From: Balneolaceae bacterium | Lineage (GTDB): Bacteria; Bacteroidota; Rhodothermia; Balneolales; Balneolaceae | Direction of reading: 5' to 3' | DNA length: 64,000 nt | Assembly (NCBI GenBank): GCA_007693745.1 | Contig: REDA01000041.1 | Location: 37,903 to 101,902 of the forward strand | In this document: one piece after another, positions 16,470 to 26,510 of the stretch | Layout: each line of letters begins with the position of its first letter | How positions within the stretch are numbered: position 1 is the stretch's first letter | Notes under the pieces: model-generated | The model's database searches: none | What the model saw: only the letters and a program-made list of their open reading frames with translations | What the model was told of the DNA's origin: nothing | Position numbers and translations under genes: made by a program

Positions 16470-19400
16470 CTAAAGATCTTCACGATTCACAAGGAAAATC
16501 TGCAAGGGGCCGTCATTATTTCCTACTGCTATATAACTGTTTTCATTTCCTTTTAAAAGAATCATCGCTTTTGCATCCAGCGGGGCGGTAAATCCGCTCT
16601 CTCTGAGAGATTCCGGCCTGAATTCACCCTCACAATCTCCTTTCATAAACAGCCCTTTTCCGCCATCCAGCCGGGGTATATCAGGATCCGTTTTGAAGAT
16701 ATTTCCGGCCACAAGAAGATCGATACAGCCATCGCGATCGAGATCCTCAGCCAGGATCGCATTCAGCGCTGATATCTGAGCAATCTCCGGCAGTTCTGCA
16801 TGACTGAACGCCCCCTCTCCACTGTTCATAAACAGAGCAGAAGCAAAGGTATCGGCATAAAACCGTGCGGAACTGTTCAACACATCTCTGGTGAACAACC
16901 CGTCCACGGGGGAATTTGCTGCCCGATTGGGTTCAGAAATTCTGGAATAGTAGTTGCGAATGGATTGTGAAAGCCGGAACGGTCCGAAAAAAGGCATCTC
17001 CCTGCCAGATTTTTCTACAAAGAATATCAGATCGGTTGTACCGGTCCCGTCCAGATCTCCTGCGATCAGGCCGAAAGGTTCTTCTGCTGCAGTTCGAAAA
17101 GTGTGGTTGAGACCCAGGTTTCCCGCAGCTATATCCGGGTATCCATTCCCGTTGAAGTCGCCGGAAGCAAGCGAATACCACCATCCGCGAGTAGATTCAA
17201 ATCCGGTTTCCGATGTTATTTCCTCAAGCTGTCCTCCACTGTTTTCGAATAACCGCAAAGGTTCCCACAATCCGGCAGTAATCAGATCAATATGACCATT
17301 GCCGGTAAAATCCATAAGAATTGCGGCCGTGTGAATGGCTCCGTGCGGAAAACCAGGAATCCACTCCGGCAGGATATCGCGAAATCTTCCACTTTGTTCC
17401 TTCAGCAGAAAACTCTCAGTGGCAAATGGATAGTTGCCCGGATAGACCCCCCCACAGATAAAGAGCTCGTCCCTGCCGTCTCCGGTAACATCTCCCTTCT
17501 CGACACAGCGCGTATCACTCTGCATTACAGGAAGAGCCTGCCGGTCTCGTAAAAACCTGCCACCTCCTGTATTGATATAGAGGCGGTCCTGGAGCAGGCC
17601 GAAGGAGTTGTGCTGGTGATACCCCCCGCTTCCCACATAGAGGTCACGAAGGCCATTCCCGTTAAAATCGAAAAAGAGAGCCGCCGTATCTTCATACATG
17701 GCATCGCTGTCCCAGGGATCACTGAATGCAGACAGAGTGAAAACTCCCTCCGGTTCATGAATAAACAGCCTCCCCGGTTCACCGGAGATACCCCCCACGA
17801 AAAGATCTTCCAATCCGTTTCCGGTAATATCACCCGCGGCCAGCACAGGGCCCTGTGCTGATTTCACCGAAGGCAGTGTGGGTTGTATCAGGAAATCTGT
17901 CACTCTCTTCTCCCTGTGCAGATAGCCGATCGCAGAATCTATCTCTGTGAAAAGGTATGAAGCAGAATGCGCCGTGTTTCTGCGCTGCGGATCGGCAGCA
18001 TCCGCCTGCCGAATTATCAGAATCCGGTTGATATCGGGCGTGTCAATCCGCGTCACTCTTTCGTCCGGCCAGATCACCTGAAGAGAGTCAACTGCCGTCA
18101 AACTTCCTAGTCCAAAATGAATTTTACTGTCCACGGTCGACTGAAACCCCCGGTAAATTGTGTGGTAGTGATATTGAATGGATCCGTTATGATAGAGCGT
18201 GACTTCAGCCCCCAGTGCAAGCCGGTTTGGGGCTTCTCCTTCCAGTTTGATCTGCAGGTAGTTTCCCGGCTCGTCTTTCCCTGTTTCGTTTCTGTAGATG
18301 GATGCGGGGCTATCGATGTTATTGATCACCAGATCCAGTTTGCCATTGTTATTCAGATCTGCATAAACCATTCCATAGGAATATCCCGGTTCCCTGAATC
18401 CCCATTCATCAGATACATCCTCAAAAGCGAGCTTCCCTCTGTTTCGGAATATGTAGTTTGGCAGATGAATATCTCTTAACCCGCGAAATAGCGCCTCCTT
18501 TCTCTCATTTTCTGCCTGTGCTGTAGACCTTACTTCAGAGTCGATCGTCATCAGGTACTGATGGTTAATCACATCCCTTGGGTAACCATTGGTGATTACC
18601 AGATCCCTGTAACCGCTGTTATTGAGGTCCGCAAAGAGAACCGACCAGGTCCAGTCGGTGTAGGAGACTCCCGCCATACGTGAAACTTCACTGAACTGTA
18701 CCCTTCCCTTTGCATCCACACCATGATTCATCTGCAGTGTGTTGTTTGGATAGTAGTAGTGAAGGCCAAACGCACGCTGATTCTGAAAACGGTCCCAGGT
18801 ATTTCCTCCGCTCATTTTTCTCCGTTCAGTCAGGCTCTCAGGCATCATATCGGTCTGGGCGAGATCGGGCCAGCCATTATTGATGAAATCTGCAGCATCC
18901 ACCCCCATCCCGGAAAAACTTGTGTGCATCATCACATCCTGCACTCTGTTTGTAAAGGTGCCATCCCCATTGTTCATGTAGAGAACATCATTGGGGATAT
19001 TGTCGTTGGAAATATAGAGATCCGGCCAGCCATTTCTGTTGATGTCGAGCACCACAACACCCAGTCCAAAACCGGTCTGCCGAAGGATTCCGGCTTCAAG
19101 GGAAACGTCAGTGAACGTGCCATCCCCGTTATTTCGGTAGAGCTTGTCATATCCAGTGGGGTCATCGGGCACAAAAAAGGGCGATCCTCCCTTCCTGGAA
19201 AAAGAAACCGGTGAGTTGTTCATCAAAAACAGATCGGGATACCCGTTCCGGTTGTAGTCAAAAAAAACGGCATGGGTGCCATATCCGCTGTCATCCAGTC
19301 CATACCCGGAGGCAGCTTCCCTGAATGTCATGTCGCCATTGTTGATGAAGAGAAGATTGGTGCGTTCTTCCGGGGGAGTTCCGGGTTCACCGGATGCAAC

Positions 19401-19787
19401 CAGGTAGATATCCAGATATCCATTCGAATTGATATCGATCAGTGAAACTCCGGTGATCCAGCGGTCAGTTACCACTCCTGATGCTTCCGTTACATCTTCA
19501 AATTGAAAATCACCCCTGTTCAGGTAGAGGCGGCTGCTCACCAGATTCCCGGCGAAGAACAGATCAGTGTAACCGTCGTTATTAAAGTCTCCGGCTGCCA
19601 CTCCGGCACCATTATAGATATAGGGCGATTCTGTAAACCGCTGATAGCTGACCTCCCCAATCAGGTTTACGAAATCAATCCCTGTCTCCTTTGGTGAGAG
19701 TTTTACAAAGAGAGGATCCGGCAGAGTTTGCCTGGAACAAGCCGGCAGTAAAAGCAGTACAGTGCAGAATAGAAGAAGTGGACGCAT
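16470..19787 (-). CDS. FG-GAP/ASPIC-UnbV repeat lipoprotein
   Basis: Large exported lipoprotein of 1105 residues; the lipobox is LLLPAC (Cys at 17). It carries many FG-GAP/VCBS-type repeats of the form D-x-N-x-N-G-x-x-D-L (for example DFNNDGYTDLFFAG, DINRNGWPDLYISND, DLNNSGYRDLVITNG), each with a calcium-binding loop and together predicted to fold as two beta-propellers. A central ASPIC/UnbV segment (GAEVTLYHNGSIQYHY, then FGLGSLTAVDSLQVIWPD) near 560-620 separates them. Such CRTAC1-like proteins are often encoded beside SusC/SusD pairs, as here. No catalytic residues are evident; a surface binding or adhesion role in polymer use is inferred. Confidence 0.9.
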   Translation of the reverse strand: MRPLLLFCTVLLLLPACSRQTLPDPLFVKLSPKETGIDFVNLIGEVSYQRFTESPYIYNGAGVAAGDFNNDGYTDLFFAGNLVSSRLYLNRGDFQFEDVTEASGVVTDRWITGVSLIDINSNGYLDIYLVASGEPGTPPEERTNLLFINNGDMTFREAASGYGLDDSGYGTHAVFFDYNRNGYPDLFLMNNSPVSFSRKGGSPFFVPDDPTGYDKLYRNNGDGTFTDVSLEAGILRQTGFGLGVVVLDINRNGWPDLYISNDNIPNDVLYMNNGDGTFTNRVQDVMMHTSFSGMGVDAADFINNGWPDLAQTDMMPESLTERRKMSGGNTWDRFQNQRAFGLHYYYPNNTLQMNHGVDAKGRVQFSEVSRMAGVSYTDWTWSVLFADLNNSGYRDLVITNGYPRDVINHQYLMTIDSEVRSTAQAENERKEALFRGLRDIHLPNYIFRNRGKLAFEDVSDEWGFREPGYSYGMVYADLNNNGKLDLVINNIDSPASIYRNETGKDEPGNYLQIKLEGEAPNRLALGAEVTLYHNGSIQYHYHTIYRGFQSTVDSKIHFGLGSLTAVDSLQVIWPDERVTRIDTPDINRILIIRQADAADPQRRNTAHSASYLFTEIDSAIGYLHREKRVTDFLIQPTLPSVKSAQGPVLAAGDITGNGLEDLFVGGISGEPGRLFIHEPEGVFTLSAFSDPWDSDAMYEDTAALFFDFNGNGLRDLYVGSGGYHQHNSFGLLQDRLYINTGGGRFLRDRQALPVMQSDTRCVEKGDVTGDGRDELFICGGVYPGNYPFATESFLLKEQSGRFRDILPEWIPGFPHGAIHTAAILMDFTGNGHIDLITAGLWEPLRLFENSGGQLEEITSETGFESTRGWWYSLASGDFNGNGYPDIAAGNLGLNHTFRTAAEEPFGLIAGDLDGTGTTDLIFFVEKSGREMPFFGPFRLSQSIRNYYSRISEPNRAANSPVDGLFTRDVLNSSARFYADTFASALFMNSGEGAFSHAELPEIAQISALNAILAEDLDRDGCIDLLVAGNIFKTDPDIPRLDGGKGLFMKGDCEGEFRPESLRESGFTAPLDAKAMILLKGNENSYIAVGNNDGPLQIFLVNREDL

Positions 19788-19993
19788 CCTGATAGAAAAA
19801 AGTAAATTTTAAGCTGCAGTATTTTGAACAGTCTGATGGAATGTTATGCGAAAATACATCCGGTCTCCGTATAAAACAAGTGAGTTGTGGCTCTGCGGAA
19901 TCGTATTGATCTGAATCCTTCCTGATGCTGGTATTAAAACTGAGATCCTTCTTCTCAGGGGCGGATCAGTGACTTTTTAAGTTGTAGTATTCC

Positions 19994-20029
19994 AAAAAAA
20001 AAGAGGCACACCTTTCGGCATGCCTCTTT
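19994..20029 (-). terminator. Terminator after SusD 1
   Basis: AAGAGGCA/TGCCTCTT forms an 8-bp stem with a 12-nt loop. On the minus strand it is followed by a run of nine T. It lies 33 bp beyond the SusD 1 stop, so it ends the SusC-SusD transcript and separates it from the FG-GAP gene. Confidence 0.85.
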
Positions 20030-20061
20030 GGTCTTTGGAAAGATTAGATCCAGTCAGGTTT

Positions 20062-21972
20062 TTAATAACCTGGATTTTGAGTCAAACGGGCTTCGCCGCC
20101 AACAACACTCAGGTCAATCTGACGCTGCGGGATCGGGAAGACTTCATTTTTGTTGCCGGAAAATCTTCCTTCATTCAGATAAGAGGACGGGAACATCGGT
20201 CCTTCAAAATCCATAAAGGTATTGATTGCATTTTCAGCAATTCCCCAGCGAACCAGATCGAAGAATCGGTGACCTTCGAGCGCGAGTTCAAGCTTGCGTT
20301 CAAACCGTACGATCTGACGTGCCTGCTGCTGACTGCCGAGATCCTGATAGAGAGCGATCTCATAGTTTGGTTCAGCATACTCGTTCCAGTTGGCGATACT
20401 TGTCGTTCCGCCACCCAGATAGGTGAAGGTTGTACCTCTGTCTTCCCGGACTACCCACTGGCCTGCATTCAGCTCTACAGCAAGCATTTCAGCTTCACTG
20501 CTCACAACAGCTGCAGCATATCCTGCATTGAAGTCGTTGTTTACCCAGTGAGCCGGATTTGCAGCGCGTTCCCGAACCCTGTTGATATAGTCTCTTGCTG
20601 TTGCAAGGCTACCCACTTCGATTTCAGCTTCAGCTGCCATCAGCAGTACATCAGCGAAACGGATGATCTGGATATTGAAGGAACTTCCGGGTGCCCATGA
20701 TGTTGGGTTATTCACATCACTGTCATCCTTTTGCCACCAGATATGCTTCTTGGAAGCATAGGGGCCGGAATAGGCCTGATCGCGGATCCATCGGTTGCCC
20801 GGATGGGGTCCCCAGTCGTGGAAAGCAACACCACGTCGGCCAGCAGTGTAATCCAGTCGCGGATCGAGTGTGCCGGCATGCGGAGTAAATTGCTGATTGG
20901 ACTGAATGCCCATGTCATTCACCACATTGGAATTCAGGAAGCCATCAATCATGGGCAGTCCATTATTCGTCTGGAAAGCGTTCACAAGATACTGAGTAGG
21001 CTGATAGAATCCACAGCAACGGAACGGGCTGTTGTAGGGATAGTTCAGCATCATACCGGTATTTGCGTTCTGAATCGTACCTGTACCATCATCCGGTGAG
21101 GCCTGGATGGCAAATATGGATTCAGCATGGTTCTTGTAGATCGGATTATGGACCTGATCCAGGGGAACCAGATCATATGGAAGCCCATTGGATGTACGGC
21201 CATTGTTGATAATGCTTGTGTACAGCGTTCTTGCCTCAGCAAATTTGTTCTGATACATATAGGTTTTTGCGAGATATGAAGCTGCCGCCCAGCTGTTCGG
21301 ACGACCTACCTGTCCCTGAGTTTCGGGCAGATTGTTGTATGCATAGTTGAAATCTGCTTCGATCATCGGCCAGATATTCTGGTCGTTGGGTTGAGGGGTA
21401 AGTGCATCTGTCTCCTCGTCAATCCAGGGAACTCTGCCAAAAAACCTTGTCAGCTCAAAGTAGAAGTGTCCGCGGATGAACCGGGCTTCTCCTTCAAATC
21501 GGGCGCGGTCTGCTTCACTGAAGCCATCACCAATGGGTACATCTCTGAGTACCTTAAGCACAGAGTTGGCTCTTGTGATTCCTTCAAACACTGCTCTCCA
21601 CTTCGCATTCAGAAATGGATTGGCAGCGTCATGCCTGAAACTTCCCAGCGAGTTTACCACGATCTGGTCGCCGGCGTCACTTCCCTTATGAGCTTCCGTG
21701 CCCATCACGCTTCCATAGATCCAGTTGGAAGGACAGACTTCCCAGGAGGCTCCTCCATGTACTCCGTCTCCCCAGCCATCTGCACCGGTCTGGCTCAGGG
21801 CGCCGTAGGCTCCGATCAGGAGTGTTTCCACTCCTGTACGGTCGGCCAACACATCTTCACTTAACGATCCCTGTGACGGACGAGTAAGAAAGTCGTCCCC
21901 GCAGGCTTTCGTAAAGAGTCCTGCCGTAAACAGCAGTACAAGTATTACGATAATGTTTTTTGAGTTTTTCAT
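20062..21972 (-). CDS. SusD/RagB-family nutrient-binding lipoprotein (pair 1)
   Basis: Surface lipoprotein that binds oligosaccharides or other polymers for import through its SusC partner. The ATG at 21972 gives MKNSKN, a hydrophobic core and a lipobox-like KAC with Cys near residue 24; an ATG four codons upstream (21984) is less natural. Family features are the TPR-like helical region, RARFEGEARFIRGHFYFELTRFFG split around residues 150-175, a C-terminal FERKLELALEGHRFFDLVRW segment and the end motif FPIPQRQIDLSVV...LTQNPGY. The length of about 636 residues is in the upper family range. It lies 21 bp after SusC 1 and ends at a terminator. Confidence 0.95.
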   Translation of the reverse strand: MKNSKNIIVILVLLFTAGLFTKACGDDFLTRPSQGSLSEDVLADRTGVETLLIGAYGALSQTGADGWGDGVHGGASWEVCPSNWIYGSVMGTEAHKGSDAGDQIVVNSLGSFRHDAANPFLNAKWRAVFEGITRANSVLKVLRDVPIGDGFSEADRARFEGEARFIRGHFYFELTRFFGRVPWIDEETDALTPQPNDQNIWPMIEADFNYAYNNLPETQGQVGRPNSWAAASYLAKTYMYQNKFAEARTLYTSIINNGRTSNGLPYDLVPLDQVHNPIYKNHAESIFAIQASPDDGTGTIQNANTGMMLNYPYNSPFRCCGFYQPTQYLVNAFQTNNGLPMIDGFLNSNVVNDMGIQSNQQFTPHAGTLDPRLDYTAGRRGVAFHDWGPHPGNRWIRDQAYSGPYASKKHIWWQKDDSDVNNPTSWAPGSSFNIQIIRFADVLLMAAEAEIEVGSLATARDYINRVRERAANPAHWVNNDFNAGYAAAVVSSEAEMLAVELNAGQWVVREDRGTTFTYLGGGTTSIANWNEYAEPNYEIALYQDLGSQQQARQIVRFERKLELALEGHRFFDLVRWGIAENAINTFMDFEGPMFPSSYLNEGRFSGNKNEVFPIPQRQIDLSVVGGEARLTQNPGY

Positions 21973-21993
21973 AATGATGTACAATAATTTGGT

Positions 21994-24900
21994 TTAGAAT
22001 CCAAGATTGAAACCAAGCAGGAACTGTCTTGAAGTCGGGTAGGCACCTTCGTCCACGCCGAAACTTGTAGTACTTGCATTGGCAGACTGCGTATTGCCGA
22101 TTTCAGGATCTGGTCCGGAATACCCGGTAATCGTGAACAGATTCTGTGCCTGAGCATAGACTCTGAGCTGACTTAAGCCAATTCTTGAGATCAGTTCAGG
22201 TGAGAACGTATATCCAACCTGCAGCGTTCTCATTCTCAGGAATGAACCATCCTCTACGTAGTAAGAGTTTGGAACACCATTGGTTGAGAAGCTTCCTGAA
22301 TTCTCCTGGATTGGAGCTGTAGCGTTCTGATTATCCGGTCTCCATGAGTCATAGAGCGCAGTTTTGCTCTTGGCTTCCTGGAATGAGGGATAAAAATCGG
22401 TCCACCACTTCACCTGGTTCCAGATGTCGTTGCCGTAAGATCCGTAAAAGAACATACTAATGTCAAATGCTCTGTAGTTCATGGAGAGATCCAGACCGTA
22501 GGTGAAATCCGGGTGCGGATCACCGAGTCGTGTACGGTCGTCCGCTGTTACACGGCCATCACCATCAACATCTGCATAGCGGAAACGTCCCACGGCAGCA
22601 TCCTGCTGATAGGTTCCACCTGCGGCTGCATTGGCAGCATCAATCTCCTGCTGGCTGTTCCAGAAGCCTTCAATCTTGTATCCAAAGAATGTGGATATCG
22701 GCCATCCAACCTGATTACGAATAATCGGGGTACCAAAACGGCGGGATGTTCCGTCGAAGTTCTCCACACCTTCAGCAATTTTTACGATCTCATTGCTGTA
22801 GGTAGTAAAGTTGACTGTCGCCGACATATTGAAGCTGGAGCTGATGTTTCTTCGTCCGGTAACCGACATGTCGAATCCTTTATTCTGGACGTTTGCCACG
22901 TTGATAAACGGTTGTGCTGCGAGGCCTGCCTGTCCCGGAAGTTCCGGATTGAACAGAAGGTCGCGAACATCATTCTGATAGTAGTCAATGTCCACTTCAA
23001 GATCACCGTCAAAGAACATCGCATTAAATCCGAAGTTCATGGTGTGGGCTTCTTCCCAGCGCGCTGTCGGGTTACCGATACGTGTCTGCCTGAATCCCTG
23101 AGCAAGGCCGGGGCCTCCGCCAATCGGGTAGAAAGAGTTGAGCTGGTTTCCGCCAAAGAGCGAGAATGCGTTATCCGGAGATACGTTCAGCTGATTCCCC
23201 ATCACACCGTATCCAGCACGAAACTGGAGGTTGGTGAGCCAGTCGAAATCGCTCATGAAACGTTCCTGGGAAAGACGCCATCCAATACTACCGGCAGGGA
23301 AAACACCATATTTGTTGTCGAGGAATCTGGAAGATCCGTCACGACGCACAGTCGCGTTCACCAGATAGCGGTTATCGTAGTTGTACTCCACACGGCCGAA
23401 GAGTGAGAACAGAGAATTCTCATACTTGTAACTGTAGTTGGTTGGAGTACCGGAACCGGTGCTCAGGTTTACGTAGTTGGGATTGAATGAGAAATAGTCG
23501 GTACGTGTACCACCTCTTTCCCGTCCGCTGTCTTCATACGCTTCTGTACCCAGTACCACGGTTACATTGTGAACATTGGCAAACAGTTCATTGTAAGCCA
23601 CGGTGTTGGTCCATGTCCAGTTTGTTCCGTTCCATGCGCCTTCACCATAAAGGTTCAGAACTGCATTTTCAGCACGCTCATACTCGGGAAACTGGAACCA
23701 GCTCCAGTTACTGGAAGCGAGGCTACCACCGAAATTAGACCGGAATGTCAGATTTCTGAACAGGTCCACTTCAGCAAAGATGTTACCAAAGATACGGGTA
23801 TTCTCACCGGTATTATTGGCTGTTCTTTCCCTTTGTGCCACAGGGTTTGCAGAGTTACCCAGCGGCGCACCGAAGTTACCGGCAAAGTTACCGGCGATAT
23901 CGTACACGGGAATAATCGGCTGTGCCCTGTAGGCCATACCGATCGCTGAACCTTCCTGAAGGGATCCTGACTGAGGATTTTCCCAGAAAGCGATGGAGGC
24001 ATTTTGCCCCACGCGGATGTTGTCGCGAACATTAAACTGGGTATTTACCCTCAATGTATAACGCTCATTCCATGTTCTGAGCAGCGTTCCCTCTTCATTG
24101 ATGTAGTTCAGTGAGAGAAGGTAGGTAGCATCGTCTGTACCACCGCTGATGGAGAGGTTGTTGTTAAGTGACCATGCAGGATTAAAAACTTCCTGGAACC
24201 AGTTCGTTCCCTGCTGGTTGGCAGGTGTGATTCTGAAAAAGCTGTTCAGATCATCTATACTGGTATAAAATGGATTGACATAGTAATCATCATGATTCAC
24301 CTGTCCGGTCATCGCTCCGGCCGGAGATATATAGTCCGGTAATCTCGGAGTAGCACCACTTCCATAAAGAGAAGAACTTGGTGTAAGCCCGGAATTTCTG
24401 GAAGCCATCCACTGAAGTTCTGCCATCTCCATAGGTGAGAGGATGTTGTAGGGATTTCCGTGGTGACGTGGTGTTTCATAACCGACATAGGAGTCAAAAT
24501 TCACGGAGAGACCCGGACGACCTTTCTTGGTGGTGATAATAATCACACCGTTTGAAGCTCTGGATCCGTAAATAGAAGCAGCAGAAGCATCTTTCAGCAC
24601 CTGCAGCGATTCCACATCCCGGGGATTGAGATCCCTGATACTACCGGTTGGAACACCGTCCACAACGTAAAGCGGGCTGACATTACCAAAGTTTCCAACA
24701 CCACGGATCCGGATAGAGGGCTCATCACCCGGCTGACCCGATTGTGTGATGGTAACACCGGAAACCTGACCCTGCAGCTGCTTGCTTATCGTGGATGCGG
24801 CAACCCGCTGCATCTGAGGTACGTTTGCAACACTGACAGAACCGGTCACATCCACCCTTCTCTGGGCTGAATATCCGGTAACAATGAGTTCCGCAAGTTG

Positions 24901-25251
24901 AGATACAGACTCTTCCATCACAACATCAATGACATTTCGGCCGTTGATGGCTTCTTCTACACGGACGTATCCGATATAAGAGAAGAGGAGAGTTGCATTC
25001 GAAGGAGCTGTTAATGTATAACGTCCCTCTATATTCGTCGTTGTACCGGTTGTGGTACCCTGTACAATAATACTGACACCGGGTATGGCCTGACCACCCT
25101 GGTCAGTGACCGTACCGGAAACCTCAATCTGCTGCGCAATGGCTGCAGAATGAAGGAGTAGTACTAGAACCAAACTGAGCATTCCTTTTGCCAGGGTGGC
25201 AATAAAAGGAACGGCTGCAGATGGACTTCTGCGTAGCTTTTTCTCTTTCAT
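21994..25251 (-). CDS. SusC/RagA-family TonB-dependent transporter (pair 1)
   Basis: Outer-membrane TonB-dependent transporter of 1085 residues. A signal peptide ends near residue 40 (AAIAQQ). A carboxypeptidase-D regulatory-like domain (VSGTVTDQGGQAIPGVSIIV onwards) follows at about 44-125, then the plug with the SusC signature around VDGVPTGSIRDLNPRDVESL and VLKDASAASIYGSRASNGV, then a 22-strand barrel ending FLLGFNLGF. No N-terminal STN domain is present, so it is not expected to signal through an anti-sigma factor. Substrate is unknown. A candidate promoter lies about 47 bp upstream and a perfect palindromic operator-like site about 195 bp upstream. Confidence 0.96.
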   Translation of the reverse strand: MKEKKLRRSPSAAVPFIATLAKGMLSLVLVLLLHSAAIAQQIEVSGTVTDQGGQAIPGVSIIVQGTTTGTTTNIEGRYTLTAPSNATLLFSYIGYVRVEEAINGRNVIDVVMEESVSQLAELIVTGYSAQRRVDVTGSVSVANVPQMQRVAASTISKQLQGQVSGVTITQSGQPGDEPSIRIRGVGNFGNVSPLYVVDGVPTGSIRDLNPRDVESLQVLKDASAASIYGSRASNGVIIITTKKGRPGLSVNFDSYVGYETPRHHGNPYNILSPMEMAELQWMASRNSGLTPSSSLYGSGATPRLPDYISPAGAMTGQVNHDDYYVNPFYTSIDDLNSFFRITPANQQGTNWFQEVFNPAWSLNNNLSISGGTDDATYLLSLNYINEEGTLLRTWNERYTLRVNTQFNVRDNIRVGQNASIAFWENPQSGSLQEGSAIGMAYRAQPIIPVYDIAGNFAGNFGAPLGNSANPVAQRERTANNTGENTRIFGNIFAEVDLFRNLTFRSNFGGSLASSNWSWFQFPEYERAENAVLNLYGEGAWNGTNWTWTNTVAYNELFANVHNVTVVLGTEAYEDSGRERGGTRTDYFSFNPNYVNLSTGSGTPTNYSYKYENSLFSLFGRVEYNYDNRYLVNATVRRDGSSRFLDNKYGVFPAGSIGWRLSQERFMSDFDWLTNLQFRAGYGVMGNQLNVSPDNAFSLFGGNQLNSFYPIGGGPGLAQGFRQTRIGNPTARWEEAHTMNFGFNAMFFDGDLEVDIDYYQNDVRDLLFNPELPGQAGLAAQPFINVANVQNKGFDMSVTGRRNISSSFNMSATVNFTTYSNEIVKIAEGVENFDGTSRRFGTPIIRNQVGWPISTFFGYKIEGFWNSQQEIDAANAAAGGTYQQDAAVGRFRYADVDGDGRVTADDRTRLGDPHPDFTYGLDLSMNYRAFDISMFFYGSYGNDIWNQVKWWTDFYPSFQEAKSKTALYDSWRPDNQNATAPIQENSGSFSTNGVPNSYYVEDGSFLRMRTLQVGYTFSPELISRIGLSQLRVYAQAQNLFTITGYSGPDPEIGNTQSANASTTSFGVDEGAYPTSRQFLLGFNLGF

Positions 25252-25297
25252 AATAACAAGATGTGGTTATGATTTAGGTTAAAAGGAACAAATCGGA

Positions 25298-25327
25298 CAA
25301 AAGTAAACAAGATCCGTAAACGCGAAA
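25298..25327 (-). promoter_or_regulatory. Candidate promoter of SusC 1
   Basis: On the minus strand TACTTTTG (25298-25305) matches the Bacteroidota -7 element TAnnTTTG. TTTC (25324-25327), 18 bp further upstream, is one mismatch from the -33 TTTG. Transcription would start near 25291, about 40 nt before the SusC 1 ATG. Confidence 0.4.
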
Positions 25328-25444
25328 ATTGCGGCTGATGCAAGTCTATTGGATTCTGCCAGTCACCGTAATCTCTCTGTTTATTCTATCCCGAATGCAA
25401 ATGTTAACTTTTTGTAAAATTTTATTCCCTTACTTAAAATTACA

Positions 25445-25454
25445 GAAGCGCTTC
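25445..25454. promoter_or_regulatory. LacI-type palindromic operator candidate upstream of SusC 1
   Basis: GAAGCGCTTC is a perfect 10-bp palindrome centred on CG, the core expected for LacI/CcpA-family operators. It lies about 195 bp upstream of SusC 1 and shares its AAGCGCTT core with the site at 39097 upstream of SusC 2. No LacI regulator gene is in the window. Confidence 0.4.
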
Positions 25455-25884
25455 CAATTTTGAAAAAAATTTACAACAAATTTTCACAACCGGAATTCTC
25501 ACTTACCGAAGGACTAAAACGGGCCTTCACTCCATTACACTGATCATATTATCAACAATATTATCAGTATCTTATATTTAATGTAAGGAAAAGGCTCCCA
25601 CACAGCAAAAGTCCACTTCCCCCCTGCAAAGGAGGTTACAGTATCGATTTACAAACCATATTCATAAACTAATTATCATTTTTTGTGCGTAACAGACTCT
25701 TTTGTCTTGTTTATATCCCTTCAAAAAATTTATGATATTGACTCTGAAAAGGGTATCAAACCTTAGGAAAGATATTCAACCTGGCAATTCTACTGCCATT
25801 CTCACCCCTCTTCCAAACCGGTGGGAAACCAGAGGCGAAGCAGATGGGAATCAAAGACATTATGATAGCCACAGGGTATTCGCA

Positions 25885-26024
25885 GGGGGCTTTGAAATAC
25901 CAGGGATTCTGTACAAGATCAAGGCGAAAACAAATTTTAAACCGCTGCGTATTTACGATATATGAAGCTTTTAAAATTATGACCTTAAAGGTATTGGGCA
26001 AATGATCAGCTTTAAAAAGCTCCC
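25885..26024 (+). repeat. Inverted-end dispersed repeat, copy 1
   Basis: About 140 bp, starting GGGGGCTTTGAAATACC and ending AGCTTTAAAAAGCTCCC. It shares the internal AGATCAAGGCG block and the GTATTGGGCAAA block with copies 2 and 3. The ends are imperfect inverted repeats of about 15 bp. It is more diverged than copies 2 and 3. It lies between the SusC 1 upstream region and the DUF4870 gene, in the same orientation as copies 2-4. Confidence 0.8.
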
Positions 26025-26216
26025 TCATATTATAACAGGGTTTGAACCCTGCCAATTCGGTAGTGGAGGATCCGTGTTCGTTTTTCAAAGTCATCGGTTA
26101 ATTGGCGGTGCAACTAACAGGGCTCAAATATGACTTAAATTTTTGTTTTAAAGTCCGTAGATTGCGGTATAAAATGACTCAACCGAATAAAACCCAAGCC
26201 TTAACCTACTGTTTAT

Positions 26217-26510
26217 ATGGACAGCAAAACCAAAGCCATCGTCGCTCACATCACACTTATTGGATGGATCATTGCCCTGCTCCTGAATCAGGGAGAAAAC
26301 AGAGATGAATTCGCTTCCTTTTACATTCGCCAGATGCTGGGGCTTCTCATTCTCTCTTTCGTGATCACTTTCATCCCGGTACTCAACCTGATCGCCTGGA
26401 TTGTCGTGCTTGTCTTCTGGATTCTGAGTATTGTGGGCGCCATCAACGGCGAGAAAAAACTATCACCCTATGTGGGAACCTATTTTCAGGATTGGTTTAA
26501 AACTCTCTGA
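26217..26510 (+). CDS. DUF4870-like small membrane protein
   Basis: A 97-residue integral membrane protein. It begins with a short cytoplasmic segment and a first helix (VAHITLIGWIIALLL), followed by a polar turn NQGENRDEFASFYIRQMLG and a long hydrophobic region of two helices (LLILSFVITFIPVLNLIAWI, then VVLVFWILSIVGAI). The FYIRQMLG segment followed by a helical pair matches DUF4870/TIC20-like small membrane proteins of unknown function. The start is the ATG at 26217. It is flanked by repeat copy 1 upstream and a 296-bp gap downstream, so it is probably transcribed alone. Confidence 0.75.
   Translation: MDSKTKAIVAHITLIGWIIALLLNQGENRDEFASFYIRQMLGLLILSFVITFIPVLNLIAWIVVLVFWILSIVGAINGEKKLSPYVGTYFQDWFKTL

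Larger units (their letters stand above)
25252..26216 (+). other. 965-bp intergenic region with operator-like site and repeat copy 1
   Basis: No convincing gene lies between SusC 1 and the DUF4870 gene. The AT-rich left part holds a candidate SusC promoter (25298-25327), a perfect 10-bp palindrome (25445-25454) and long A/T runs. The right part holds repeat copy 1 (25885-26024). A further isolated GTTTTTCAAAG near 26081 matches the right end of the repeat and may be a leftover terminus. Short open frames here overlap the repeat on both strands and show no recognisable protein. Confidence 0.6.

Noticed and set aside
25756..26094. Open frames of about 90-110 codons overlapping repeat copy 1
   Set aside because: They lie on both strands over the repeat and resemble no family; the other repeat copies do not keep the frame.
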